A DNA stretch of 9,519 nucleotides, from positions 1-9,519 of the forward strand of contig DASPRN010000114.1 in the NCBI GenBank assembly GCA_035624425.1, written 5' to 3'. Each line of letters opens with the position of its first letter. Position 1 is the stretch's first letter. The stretch is from AC-32 sp035624425. GTDB lineage: Bacteria > Actinomycetota > Thermoleophilia > Gaiellales > Gaiellaceae. The position numbers and the translations under genes are program-made. Of this stretch, positions 1 to 6,349 are shown piece after piece. Under the pieces are notes generated by a model. The model saw nothing but the letters and a program-made list of their open reading frames with translations. It was not told the DNA's origin and did not search any database.

Positions 1-1145
1 ACGTGCTGGGCCTGCTGCAGCGACTTGCCCTCGGTCTTGATCGCCGGGGCGAGCATCACCTCGGCCTTCTGGAAGTCGTGGATCGACTCGTAGCCGCAGG
101 TCGCCATCGACGTGCGCAGCGCGCCCATCAGGTTGAGCGTCCCGTCGTTCTCCGTCGCCGGCCCGATCACGATCTGCTCCAGCGTCGCGCTCTGCTCGAC
201 CGCGACCCGCGCGCCGCGGGGCAGCGTCGGGTGGAAGGTGGCCATGCCCCAGTGGAAGCCGCGGCCCGGCGCCTCCTTCGCGCGCGCCAGCGGCGAGCCG
301 ATCATGACGGCGTCCGCACCGCAGGCGATCGCCTTGGCGATGTCGCCACCGGTGCGCATGCCGCCGTCGGCGATCACGTTCACGTACTTGCCCGTCTCGA
401 GCAGGTGCTGCACGCGCGCAGCGGTCGCGTCGGCGATGGCCGTCGCCTGCGGTACCCCGACGCCGAGCACGCCGCGCGTCGTGCACGCCTGGCCGGGCCC
501 GACGCCCACGAGGACGCCCTCCGCCCCGGTGCGCATCAGGTGCAGGGCCGTCTGGTACGAGGCGCAGCCGCCGACGATCACCGGCACGGGCAACGCCGCG
601 ATGAACTCCTTCAGGTTGAGTGCCTGGCCGTTCGACGAGACGTGCTCGGCCGAGACGACGGTGCCCTGGATGACGAGGATGTCGAGCCCCGCGCCGATCG
701 CCGCCTCGTAGTGGTCGCGCACGCGCTGCGGCGTCAGGGAGCCGGCCGCCAGCACCCCGGCCTTCTTGATCTCGCGGATCCGGGCCGCGATCAGTTTCGG
801 GTCGACCGGCGCCTCGTAGATCTTCTGCATCCCGGCCGTGGCGCGCTCCTTCGGCAGCTTCGCGATCTTGTCGAGCTCGCGGTCGGCGTTCTGGTAGCGC
901 GTGAAGATCCCCTCGAGGTTGAGCACGCCGAGGCCGCCGAGCTTGCCGAGCCCGATCGCCGTTTGCGGCGAGACGACGCCGTCCATCGCCGAGGCGAGCA
1001 GCGGCAGTTCCAATAGGTGCGGCCCGAGCTTCCAGCCGATGTCGACGTCCTGCGGGTCGCGCGTCCGCCGCGAGGGCACGATCGCGACGTCGTCGAACCC
1101 GTAGGCCTGGCGCGCCTTCTTCCCGAGGCCGATCTCTACTTCCAC
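1..1145 (-). CDS. guaB3: GuaB3 family IMP dehydrogenase-related protein (3' end cut by window)
   Basis: Member of the IMP dehydrogenase/GMP reductase family, which oxidises IMP to XMP with NAD+ (guanine nucleotide synthesis) or catalyses a related reaction. Translation from a GTG at 1145 opens with a short conserved region (GFDDVAIVPSRRTRDP, about residues 17-32), as in actinobacterial GuaB3 proteins. The phosphate-binding and catalytic loop reads GVGPGQACTTRG with the nucleophilic cysteine at residue 221, followed by a barrel segment containing IADGGMRTGGDIAKA. No CBS domain pair is inserted: only a short linker follows the early barrel strand (VLNLEG), which separates it from canonical GuaB. 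There are 381 complete codons before the edge, and the visible end (KSLQQAQ) is close to the usual C-terminus, so little is missing. It is the last gene of the minus-strand series, 57 bp after the collagen-like gene. No clear Shine-Dalgarno precedes the GTG and no earlier in-frame start was found. Family confidence is high; the exact reaction is inferred. Confidence 0.9.
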   Translation of the reverse strand, partial: MEVEIGLGKKARQAYGFDDVAIVPSRRTRDPQDVDIGWKLGPHLLELPLLASAMDGVVSPQTAIGLGKLGGLGVLNLEGIFTRYQNADRELDKIAKLPKERATAGMQKIYEAPVDPKLIAARIREIKKAGVLAAGSLTPQRVRDHYEAAIGAGLDILVIQGTVVSAEHVSSNGQALNLKEFIAALPVPVIVGGCASYQTALHLMRTGAEGVLVGVGPGQACTTRGVLGVGVPQATAIADATAARVQHLLETGKYVNVIADGGMRTGGDIAKAIACGADAVMIGSPLARAKEAPGRGFHWGMATFHPTLPRGARVAVEQSATLEQIVIGPATENDGTLNLMGALRTSMATCGYESIHDFQKAEVMLAPAIKTEGKSLQQAQH

Positions 1146-1172
1146 TAGCAGCCGAGGTGTCTCAAGGTGGAC

Positions 1173-1190
1173 GGCGATGGTAGCACCGCC
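1173..1190 (-). other. Small hairpin between collagen-like gene and guaB3
   Basis: On the minus-strand RNA the arms GGCGGUG and CAUCGCC pair over 7 bp (one G-U) around a CUAC loop. It lies 13 nt after the collagen-like stop codon and 28 nt before the guaB3 start. No U-tract follows, so it is at most a weak terminator or a 5' UTR element of guaB3. It could be chance in GC-rich DNA. Confidence 0.25.
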
Positions 1191-1202
1191 CCTGGACGGG
1201 AC

Positions 1203-2693
1203 TTACCTGCGGCGGAAGTAGGGCACGCAGAACGCGTTCGGGCAGTGCGTCGAGACGATCGCATTGTTCGTCTTGTCGCGGTACGTCACGAACGGAAGGC
1301 CGTCGGAGCCCACCGTGATCGACGTGCCCGAGCCGACATCGCCCGCGCTGTCGACGGTGGTGGTCGTCGCCGTCGTGCAGGCGACGTTCGAGCAGTGGGC
1401 GACCTTGAGGTCGAGGTCGGAGGCGGAGTCGTCGTAATAGCTGATCACGGCGAGGTTGTCGGCGCCGATCGTCGCCGAGCTGAACTCGCCGACCAGGCCG
1501 GTCGAGTCGATCGGCGTCAGCGTCGCGCTCGAGCAGGTCGCGTCCGAGCAGTGGGCAACCTTGAGGTCGGCGTTGCCGTTGTCGAAGTAGCTGACCAGGC
1601 CGAGCCCGTCCGCTCCGACCGTCACCGAGGTCTCGAAGCCGACGCCGGCGGCATTGTCGACCGTGGTCGCGACCGCGGACGAGCAGGCGACGTTCGAGCA
1701 GTGCGCGACCTTCAGATGGTCGTTGCTCGTGTCGCGATAGCCGATCAGCCCGAGGCCGTCCGCGCCGATCGCAATCGACGAGCCGGAGCCGACGTCGCCG
1801 GCGCTGTCGACCGCCGTCACCGACGCCGACGAGCAGGCCGTGTCGGCGCAGTGCGCGACGTCCAGGTTCCCGTTCGTGACGTCGTAGTAGCTGATCAGGC
1901 CGAGCCCGTCGGTGCCGACCGTGACCGAGACCTGGCTGGGGCCGGCGTTCCCTGACGAGTCGACGGTGCCGACCGTGAACGAGCTGCAGGCGAGGTTCGT
2001 GCAGTGCGCGGCCTTGAGCAGGTGCGAGCTCTGGTCGACGTAGACGACCAGCCCGAGGCCGTCGGCGCCGATGGTCGCGGCCGGATAGGAGTAGATGTGG
2101 CCGGAGTCGACCGGCGTCGTCGTCTTCGAGCCGCAGACGGCGTCGGCGCAGTGCACGACGTCGAGGGCGTTGTTGTTCGAGTCGTCGAGGGCGACGAGCG
2201 GAAGTCCGTCCGCACCGGACACGGCCGACGCGTAGTCGCCTCCGACCGCGAGCGTCTTGCGGACGAGCGTGCTGCGGCCGAGGTTCAGGAGGCCGAAGCC
2301 GCCGGGCGCGCCGACCTGCCCCTGCGGGCCGGTCGGGCCCTGGACGCCGGCAGGGCCGGTCGAGCCGCGCAGTCCGGTGTAGCCGCGCGGCCCCGGAGCT
2401 CCCTGCGGGCCGGCGGGGCCGGCGGGCCCCTGCGGCCCCTCGGCGCCGGGCGGGCCGGCACCGCCGTTCGGCAACACGGATTTCGGGAACTTCCCGCCCT
2501 TGCCGAGCGGGAAGAGCTTGCCGGCCTTCGGCTTCTTCGAGGCGGCGATGTTCCCGACCTTGCCGGCGTTCTTGGCGAAGAGGGCGACGCGCGTGATCTT
2601 CTGGATGGCTGCGCCGCCGAGCGGCGTCACGCCGAGCACGGCGATGAGCAGAGCGGCCGCAGAAAGGGCCATGGGCAGAGCCCGGCGAATCAT
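1203..2693 (-). CDS. Secreted protein with collagen-like Gly-X-Y stretch and seven-repeat, probable beta-propeller domain
   Basis: A 496-aa protein, probably exported or surface-exposed; function unknown. Residues 1-29 are a basic N-terminus followed by a hydrophobic segment, as in a signal peptide or membrane anchor. Residues 40-75 are a Lys/Gly-rich linker (PKAGKLFPLGKGGKFP) resembling, from memory, linkers in other collagen-like proteins of Thermoleophilia. Residues 77-131 are an almost uninterrupted run of about 18 Gly-X-Y triplets rich in Pro, Ala and Gln. Residues 158-489 hold repeats of 49-52 aa with the pattern GADGLxLxxYxD...LKVAHCxxxxC. Seven HC-x4-C pairs occur (first Cys at 182, 231, 282, 332, 382, 434 and 484). 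The repeat series begins with a half unit and ends with the complementary half, suggesting a closed seven-bladed propeller. The ATG at 2693 was chosen because it gives the signal-like N-terminus; a purine stretch (AAAGG) lies only 2 nt upstream, and a second ATG seven codons later is possible. The frame stays open far upstream through the kinase gene, but that extension is not coding. It sits 35 bp after the kinase gene. Confidence 0.85.
   Translation of the reverse strand: MIRRALPMALSAAALLIAVLGVTPLGGAAIQKITRVALFAKNAGKVGNIAASKKPKAGKLFPLGKGGKFPKSVLPNGGAGPPGAEGPQGPAGPAGPQGAPGPRGYTGLRGSTGPAGVQGPTGPQGQVGAPGGFGLLNLGRSTLVRKTLAVGGDYASAVSGADGLPLVALDDSNNNALDVVHCADAVCGSKTTTPVDSGHIYSYPAATIGADGLGLVVYVDQSSHLLKAAHCTNLACSSFTVGTVDSSGNAGPSQVSVTVGTDGLGLISYYDVTNGNLDVAHCADTACSSASVTAVDSAGDVGSGSSIAIGADGLGLIGYRDTSNDHLKVAHCSNVACSSAVATTVDNAAGVGFETSVTVGADGLGLVSYFDNGNADLKVAHCSDATCSSATLTPIDSTGLVGEFSSATIGADNLAVISYYDDSASDLDLKVAHCSNVACTTATTTTVDSAGDVGSGTSITVGSDGLPFVTYRDKTNNAIVSTHCPNAFCVPYFRRR
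1227..2222 (-). repeat. Seven tandem ~150-bp coding repeats (HC-x4-C units)
   Basis: Within the collagen-like gene, units of 147-156 bp encode a DGL core, a Y-x-D turn, an LKVAHC strand and a C four residues later. Unit spacing between the first cysteines is 49, 51, 50, 50, 52 and 50 residues. Units 2 to 6 are most alike; the first and last are more divergent, as expected for closing blades. Confidence 0.85.
2301..2456 (-). repeat. Collagen-like Gly-X-Y coding repeat
   Basis: Residues 80-131 of the upstream-named protein place glycine at every third position without a break, with Pro, Ala, Gln, Thr and Arg at X and Y. This is the pattern of bacterial collagen-like triple-helix segments. At about 17 triplets it is short for an independent triple helix and may serve as a trimerising stalk. 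Confidence 0.85.
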
Positions 2694-2708
2694 CGCCTTT
2701 CGGTTATC

Positions 2709-2727
2709 GACCGGGCGGCAGCCGGTC
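2709..2727 (-). other. Hairpin in the gap between the PfkB kinase and collagen-like genes
   Basis: A perfect 6-bp inverted repeat (GACCGG / CCGGTC) with a 7-nt loop begins one base after the kinase stop codon on the minus strand. It is followed by GATAACC rather than a U-tract. It may slow or partly end transcription between the two genes, or may be chance. Confidence 0.3.
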
Positions 2728-2728
2728 T

Positions 2729-3691
2729 TTAGCGTCGCGCAGGCTCGAGCTGGGCGATCTCGATGCCCGCGACCAGGCGCCCGGCCTCCCGCGGCTCGAA
2801 GCGGCCGGCGCCGAGCTCGAGCGTCGCCGCCGCGCCCGTGGCGACTGCGGCCCGCAGCGCCTCCTCTTCCGAGCGCTGCTCGAGCAGCGCTGCGACGAAG
2901 GCCGCGAGCAGGACGTCCCCCGAGCCGACCGCCGAGACGGGGTCGAGCCTGGGCGCGACCGCGTGGTATCGCCGCGGCTCGCGCTCGGACCGCAGGAGCC
3001 CCCAGCAGCCCGACTCGGCGGTGATCAGCACGTTGCGGGCCCCCAGCTCGGCGATCGCCTCCAGTCCCTCGAGGAAGTCCTCGTCGTCGTGGAACTCCTG
3101 GCCGACCAGGCTCTCGGCCTCCCGCTCGTTCGGGGAGACGAGAAACGGCTCTGCCTGGGTCCCGAGACGCAGCGGCTCGCCGTCGGAGTCGAGGACGGTC
3201 AGGACGCCACGGCGGTTCAGGTCGCGGATCGCCTCCGCGTAGAAGCCGTCGTCGACGCCGCGCGGGAGCGAGCCCGCGAAGACGACGTACCCGGCGCCGC
3301 GCGAGAGGTAGACGAGCTTCTCGAGCAGGATCTCCAGCTCCTCCGGCTGGACGTGCGGGCCCCACTCGTTCACCTCGGTGTAGCTGCCGCCGGTCGGGTC
3401 GACGATCGCCGTCGAGGTGCGCGACTCGTCCTCGATCCGGACGAAGTCGTTCAGGATCGCCTCGGCGGTCAGCTCCTCGACGATGCGCGTGCCGGTCTTG
3501 CCTCCCGCGAGGCCGGTCGCGACGACCGGGGCGCCGAGCCGCTTCAGCGCGCGGGCGATGTTGATCCCCTTGCCGCCCGCGAGGGTCAGGCCCTGGCTGG
3601 CGCGGTGGCGCTGGCCGCGCTGGAAGTTCGGAACGGTGAGCGTCCGGTCGATCGCGGCGTTCATGGTGACCGTGACGATCAGCTGAACCAC
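2729..3691 (-). CDS. fruK: PfkB-family 1-phosphofructokinase-like hexose-phosphate kinase
   Basis: A cytoplasmic sugar kinase of the PfkB (ribokinase-like) fold, in the branch containing 1-phosphofructokinase, 6-phosphofructokinase 2 and tagatose-6-phosphate kinase. It would transfer phosphate from ATP to a phosphorylated hexose. The 320-aa length is normal. The N-terminus VTVTMNAAIDRT matches the family's usual N-P-A-x-D-type opening. The first signature AGGKGINIARALKRLG is at residues 38-53, AGSLPRG at 139-145, SPNERE at 186-191, and the second signature SAVGSGDVLLAAF at 253-265 carries the catalytic Asp259. The GTG start at 3691 overlaps the end of the carboxypeptidase gene by 13 nt, suggesting translational coupling; the local Shine-Dalgarno (CTGGG) is weak. 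No phosphotransferase fructose transporter or regulator adjoins it, so the assignment to fructose-1-phosphate rather than another sugar phosphate is by similarity only. Confidence 0.85.
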   Translation of the reverse strand: MVQLIVTVTMNAAIDRTLTVPNFQRGQRHRASQGLTLAGGKGINIARALKRLGAPVVATGLAGGKTGTRIVEELTAEAILNDFVRIEDESRTSTAIVDPTGGSYTEVNEWGPHVQPEELEILLEKLVYLSRGAGYVVFAGSLPRGVDDGFYAEAIRDLNRRGVLTVLDSDGEPLRLGTQAEPFLVSPNEREAESLVGQEFHDDEDFLEGLEAIAELGARNVLITAESGCWGLLRSEREPRRYHAVAPRLDPVSAVGSGDVLLAAFVAALLEQRSEEEALRAAVATGAAATLELGAGRFEPREAGRLVAGIEIAQLEPARR

Positions 3692-4800
3692 CCCAGCATG
3701 TCGTGCAGGGTACGTGTCGCGTACCAGCCCACGCGGCCGGCCACTCCCGGGCGCGAGGACGAGCGCGAGGCAACGAGCGGCACGACGGCCAGCAGGCGGC
3801 CGCCCTGGTAGACACGGACCTGGCCCAGGGACTGTCCCTCGGCCACGGGCAGCGAGACCACGTCCGGGAAGACCACGCGCCGGACGAGCGGGCGGCCCAC
3901 GGGAACGACCAGCCTCGGCGTGGCCGCGGCGACGAGCGCGAGCGGCCCGTGGCCGTAGCCGAGCAGGGCGGTCGCGTAGGCCTGCCCCCTCACCACCGGC
4001 CGGACGGCGACGTAGCGCGAAAAGCCCCAGTCGAGCAGCTTGACCAGGTCGGCGTTCCTCGTCGAGCGGTCCGGGCTCCCGAGCAGGGTGGCGTAGATCG
4101 AGACGCCGCGCCGGTGCGCGGCCGCGGTCTCGTTCCAGCCGGCTCCCGAGGTGTGCCCCGTCTTGACCCCGAAGATCCCGGGGTAGTTGTAGAGCAGGTC
4201 GTTCCAGGTGTGCAGGATGTGGCCGTCCGAGATCGTCGCGACGCGCATGCGGACGATCTGGCGGACGATCGGGTGATGCATCAGCAGCCGTGCGAGGAAG
4301 GTGACGTCATGCGCGCTCGAGAGATGGCCTGGCGCATCGAGCCCGTCGGGCCTGACGAAGTGCGTCTCGCGCAGGCCGAGCTGCTTCGCCCTCGCGTTCA
4401 TCATCGCCACGAAGCTCGCCTCGCTCCCGTCGCCGACGTAGGACGCGAGCGCGTCGGCGGCGTCGTTTGCGCTGGCGATCAGCGCGGCCTCGAGCAGCTC
4501 GCGCACGGTCAGCCGCTCGCCGGCGCGGAAGGTGACGGTGGAGTCGCGCGTGGCCGCCGCCTCGCGGCTGACGGTGACGACGTCGTCCAGGTGCGTGTGC
4601 TCGAGCGTGAGCAGGACTGTCATCAGCTTCGTCAGGCTCGCGATCGGAACGGGGCGGTTCGCGTTGTGGGCGAGCAGCACCTGGCCCGTGGAGCCGTTCT
4701 CGACCAGCCAGGCCCGGCCGGTCACCTGCGGCGGTGCGCCGAGGACGGGCGAGACCAGGGCGAGAGCCGCGATCGCCGGCACGAGGAGGCGGCACTTCAC
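3679..4800 (-). CDS. D-alanyl-D-alanine carboxypeptidase (peptidase family S11, penicillin-binding protein)
   Basis: An exported serine D,D-carboxypeptidase that trims the terminal D-Ala from peptidoglycan pentapeptides and limits cross-linking. The 373-aa protein has a hydrophobic signal sequence at about residues 1-22. All three penicillin-binding motifs are present: SLTK with nucleophile Ser55 and Lys58, SAN at 110-112, and KTG at 213-215 in the context GVKTGHTSGAG. A C-terminal beta-rich region (about 265-350) corresponds to the PBP5-type C-terminal domain. I saw no clear C-terminal amphipathic anchor, although the tail contains TRTLHDMLGWFS. The GTG start at 4800 gives the signal peptide directly. 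It has no Shine-Dalgarno, but a -10-like TAGATT lies 8 nt upstream. It follows a LysM gene by 60 bp and overlaps the kinase gene by 13 nt, so it groups with envelope functions. Confidence 0.93.
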   Translation of the reverse strand: MKCRLLVPAIAALALVSPVLGAPPQVTGRAWLVENGSTGQVLLAHNANRPVPIASLTKLMTVLLTLEHTHLDDVVTVSREAAATRDSTVTFRAGERLTVRELLEAALIASANDAADALASYVGDGSEASFVAMMNARAKQLGLRETHFVRPDGLDAPGHLSSAHDVTFLARLLMHHPIVRQIVRMRVATISDGHILHTWNDLLYNYPGIFGVKTGHTSGAGWNETAAAHRRGVSIYATLLGSPDRSTRNADLVKLLDWGFSRYVAVRPVVRGQAYATALLGYGHGPLALVAAATPRLVVPVGRPLVRRVVFPDVVSLPVAEGQSLGQVRVYQGGRLLAVVPLVASRSSSRPGVAGRVGWYATRTLHDMLGWFS

Positions 4801-4808
4801 GGAGCCGC

Positions 4809-4814
4809 AATCTA
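4809..4814 (-). promoter_or_regulatory. Possible -10 element for the carboxypeptidase gene
   Basis: TAGATT (minus strand) fits the actinobacterial TANNNT consensus and ends 8 nt before the GTG start. That position would give a leaderless or near-leaderless transcript and would account for the missing Shine-Dalgarno. No convincing -35 was found at 16-19 nt. Confidence 0.3.
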
Positions 4815-4860
4815 CCGGTGGCCGTTCCTGAGCCTGTCCGTTTGGCCGTCCCCGGCGGGC

Positions 4861-5175
4861 TCAGCGAACGCGGATGCGCTGGCCGACGATCAGGGCGGTC
4901 GGCTTGACGTGCGGGTTGAGGGCGAGCAGCCGGTCGACCGTCGTCGAGAAGCGGACGGCGACGTCGCTGAGCGTCTCGCCGGCGCGGAGCTTGTAGTAGC
5001 GCGGGCCTCGCTTGACGGGCGCCGTGGTCGTCGTCCGCACCGTCGTCGTGACCGGCCCCGGCGCCGAGCGCTGTTGGAGGCCGGACCTGACGAGCAGGAC
5101 GGCGATCGTGACCGCGAGCAGGAAGACGAGGGGCGCGCCGTAGCGCTTCAGCTCAGCCCGCCAGCCGCGTTTCAC
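4861..5175 (-). CDS. Small membrane-anchored LysM-domain protein
   Basis: A 104-aa protein with three parts. Residues 1-12 form a basic cytoplasmic N-terminus (MKRGWRAELKRYG). Residues 13-30 form one hydrophobic helix. A Thr/Pro-rich linker at about 38-58 then leads to a single LysM domain at about 60-103 (YYKLRAGETLSDVAVRFSTTVDRLLALNP...LIVGQRIRVR). LysM domains bind N-acetylglucosamine-containing glycans such as peptidoglycan, so this is probably a type II membrane protein whose domain faces the cell wall. No catalytic domain is attached. The GTG start at 5175 is the earliest possible, because the preceding in-frame codon is TAG. It lacks a good Shine-Dalgarno and has a 9-bp hairpin ending 2 nt upstream that could affect initiation. 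It lies 60 bp before the carboxypeptidase gene, which suggests a shared role in cell-wall maintenance. Confidence 0.85.
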   Translation of the reverse strand: MKRGWRAELKRYGAPLVFLLAVTIAVLLVRSGLQQRSAPGPVTTTVRTTTTAPVKRGPRYYKLRAGETLSDVAVRFSTTVDRLLALNPHVKPTALIVGQRIRVR

Positions 5176-5177
5176 CT

Positions 5178-5199
5178 ACAGCACCGCTTGCGGTGCTGT
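5178..5199 (-). repeat. Perfect 9-bp hairpin directly upstream of the LysM gene
   Basis: Arms ACAGCACCG and CGGTGCTGT are perfect complements around a 4-nt loop (CAAG on the minus strand). The hairpin ends 2 nt before the GTG start of the LysM gene, so if transcribed it would occupy the ribosome-binding region. There is no U-tract, so it is not a classic terminator. It is one of five hairpins flanking pyrF. Confidence 0.7.
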
Positions 5200-5204
5200 C
5201 ACCA

Positions 5205-5231
5205 GGACGCACGAGCTTTGCTCGGGCGTCC
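5205..5231 (-). repeat. 12-bp hairpin with AAA loop between pyrF and the LysM gene
   Basis: Minus-strand arms GGACGCCCGAGC and GCTCGTGCGTCC pair over 12 positions with one mismatch around an AAA loop. It lies about 45 nt after the pyrF stop codon. It could be a pyrF terminator of the U-tract-free type common in high-GC bacteria, or a copy of an intergenic palindromic repeat. Its layout resembles the hairpin at 6305-6331. Confidence 0.65.
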
Positions 5232-5275
5232 GTCTGAAATGACCGGTCGACACACGCTGATCCGTCACCAGCCCT

Positions 5276-6193
5276 TTACCAGCCGGAGACGGCCCAGACC
5301 TCGCGCCGAAGCCTGGCCGCCTCGGCCGCGGCTGCCGTGCGCCAGTCCTCGCCGCTCCCGCGGAAGGCGTAGAGCACGCTCCGCGAGGCGCTCACGAGCG
5401 CGCTCGCCGGGCCGCTCGTGAAGGCGCGGGCGAGATCGGCAGGCGTCGCACCCTGCGCGCCGACGCCCGGGAGCAGCAGAACGGCCTGCGGCATCAGCCG
5501 GCGCGCCTCCCCCACCGCCCGAGGATGCGTCGCCCCGACGACCGCGCCGACGCTCGAGAGCCCGCGCGTCCCGGTCAGCTCCTGGCCGAGCTCGTTGACC
5601 AGGCTCGCGACGTTCTGCCAGAGCGGCCGGCCGTCCGAGAGCGCCAGGTCCTGGACGTCCGCCCCGCCCTCGTTCGAGCTCTTGACCACGCAGAAGAGCC
5701 CTGCGCCCTCACGCCGGCAGGCCGCGAGAAACGGCTCGAGCGAGTCGCGGCCGAAGTACGGGTTGACCGTCATCGCATCGGCCAGCGGCGGCGCACCGGC
5801 CCGCGGTCCGAGGAAGGCGGCCGAGTAGGCGCGGGCGGTCGAGCCGATGTCACCGCGCTTTGCGTCCGCGAGCACGATCAGCCCGGCCGCCCGGGCGTAC
5901 GCGCAGACGTCCTCCAGCGCGCGGGCTCCGTCGGAGCCGAGCGCCTCGAAGAAGGCAAGCTGCGGCTTGACCCCGACGACATGCGGTGCGACCGAGTCGA
6001 TGATCCCCCGGCAGAAGCGCGCGCAGCCGTCGGCGGCGGAGGCCCGGTCGACCTGCGCGTCGCCGACGAGCTCGACCGGCAGCAGGTCGGGACGCGGGTC
6101 GAGCCCGACGAGCAGCTGGGAGCGCTTCCGCTCGACCGCCTCGGCCAGCCGGTCGGCAAAGAGCGAGGTGGCCAGGGCCGGCTCGGCGCTCAC
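5276..6193 (-). CDS. pyrF: Orotidine-5'-phosphate decarboxylase (PyrF, subfamily 2)
   Basis: Catalyses the final step of de novo UMP synthesis, decarboxylating OMP to UMP in the cytoplasm. From the GTG at 6193 the protein is 305 aa, long for the enzyme and typical of the mycobacterial/myxobacterial subfamily. Visible motifs are VGLDPRPD (residues 29-36, Asp32), VKPQLAFFEALG with Lys76, and the signature LADAKRGDIGSTA, in which Asp110, Lys112 and Asp115 form the catalytic Asp-Lys-Asp set. TVNPYFG is at 142-148, and LLPGVGAQG near the C-terminus is a phosphate-binding loop. The frame is open upstream to a TTG at 6277, but that extension runs through a perfect hairpin and adds a low-complexity Ala/Arg stretch, so it is rejected. 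No Shine-Dalgarno is seen; a -10-like TAGCCT ends 7 nt upstream, allowing a leaderless transcript. It follows the HU gene by 156 bp. Confidence 0.93.
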   Translation of the reverse strand: MSAEPALATSLFADRLAEAVERKRSQLLVGLDPRPDLLPVELVGDAQVDRASAADGCARFCRGIIDSVAPHVVGVKPQLAFFEALGSDGARALEDVCAYARAAGLIVLADAKRGDIGSTARAYSAAFLGPRAGAPPLADAMTVNPYFGRDSLEPFLAACRREGAGLFCVVKSSNEGGADVQDLALSDGRPLWQNVASLVNELGQELTGTRGLSSVGAVVGATHPRAVGEARRLMPQAVLLLPGVGAQGATPADLARAFTSGPASALVSASRSVLYAFRGSGEDWRTAAAAEAARLRREVWAVSGW

Positions 6194-6200
6194 GCGACAG

Positions 6201-6206
6201 AGGCTA
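6201..6206 (-). promoter_or_regulatory. Possible -10 element for pyrF
   Basis: TAGCCT (minus strand) fits TANNNT and ends 7 nt before the GTG start of pyrF. The expected transcription start would fall on or next to the start codon. No recognisable -35 was found, and the hexamer could be chance. Confidence 0.3.
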
Positions 6207-6237
6207 GCTGCAAGTCCGGCCGTCGATGGACACAGCG

Positions 6238-6261
6238 CGAGGGCCGCTCGCGCGGCCCTCG
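6238..6261 (-). repeat. Perfect 10-bp hairpin upstream of pyrF
   Basis: Minus-strand arms CGAGGGCCGC and GCGGCCCTCG are exact complements around the loop GCGA, which is a GNRA tetraloop in RNA. It lies 44 nt before the pyrF start, nearest to pyrF of three hairpins in this gap. Candidate roles are an HU terminator, a pyrF leader structure or a palindromic repeat. Confidence 0.65.
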
Positions 6262-6277
6262 GCTCGAAACTCGTCAA

Positions 6278-6297
6278 GGCGCCGACTTCGCGGCGCC
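6278..6297 (-). repeat. 7-bp hairpin between HU and pyrF
   Basis: Minus-strand arms GGCGCCG and CGGCGCC pair perfectly around a 6-nt loop (CGAAGT). It is the middle of three hairpins between the HU stop and pyrF. GC-rich palindromes of this size occur by chance more easily than its neighbours. Confidence 0.5.
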
Positions 6298-6304
6298 GAC
6301 TGGA

Positions 6305-6331
6305 GGCCGTGCGGGCTTTGCCCGTGCGGCC
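6305..6331 (-). repeat. 12-position hairpin with AAA loop just after the HU gene
   Basis: Minus-strand arms GGCCGCACGGGC and GCCCGCACGGCC pair as two 5-bp helices separated by a 2x2 internal loop (CA facing CA), with an AAA loop. On the plus strand the same positions would be two G-U pairs. It begins 18 nt after the HU stop codon, where a terminator would be expected, but has no U-tract. Confidence 0.5.
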
Positions 6332-6349
6332 GTGTGATTTGCGGACGGG

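Noticed and set aside
3..1016. Plus-strand open frame of 337 codons over guaB3
   Set aside because: The minus strand carries an unmistakable GuaB3 sequence; the plus-strand product is Arg-rich shadow translation.
1227..2222. Regular ~150-bp repeats considered as a CRISPR-like or non-coding array
   Set aside because: The units stay in one reading frame and conserve protein residues (DGL, YD, HC-x4-C), so they are coding repeats.
1167..2732. Plus-strand open frames over the repeat protein with a repeating VRAVGD-type pattern
   Set aside because: The periodicity is the mirror image of the tandem coding repeats on the minus strand, not a separate repeat protein.
1203..3815. A single 870-residue minus-strand open frame spanning the collagen-like gene and the kinase region
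   Set aside because: Upstream of 2693 it is the wrong frame of the PfkB kinase, whose motifs are in another frame; the upstream translation is Arg/Ala/Gly-rich shadow sequence, while a signal-peptide start exists at 2693.
3703..5421. Plus-strand open frame of 572 codons
   Set aside because: It is antisense to the carboxypeptidase, LysM and pyrF genes, has an Arg/Asp/Gly-rich composition with no motifs, and arises from strong GC bias.
5276..6277. Longer PyrF starting at a TTG at 6277 (333 residues)
   Set aside because: The extra 28 codons cross a perfect 10-bp hairpin and encode a low-complexity segment unlike PyrF; the GTG at 6193 gives a family-typical N-terminus.
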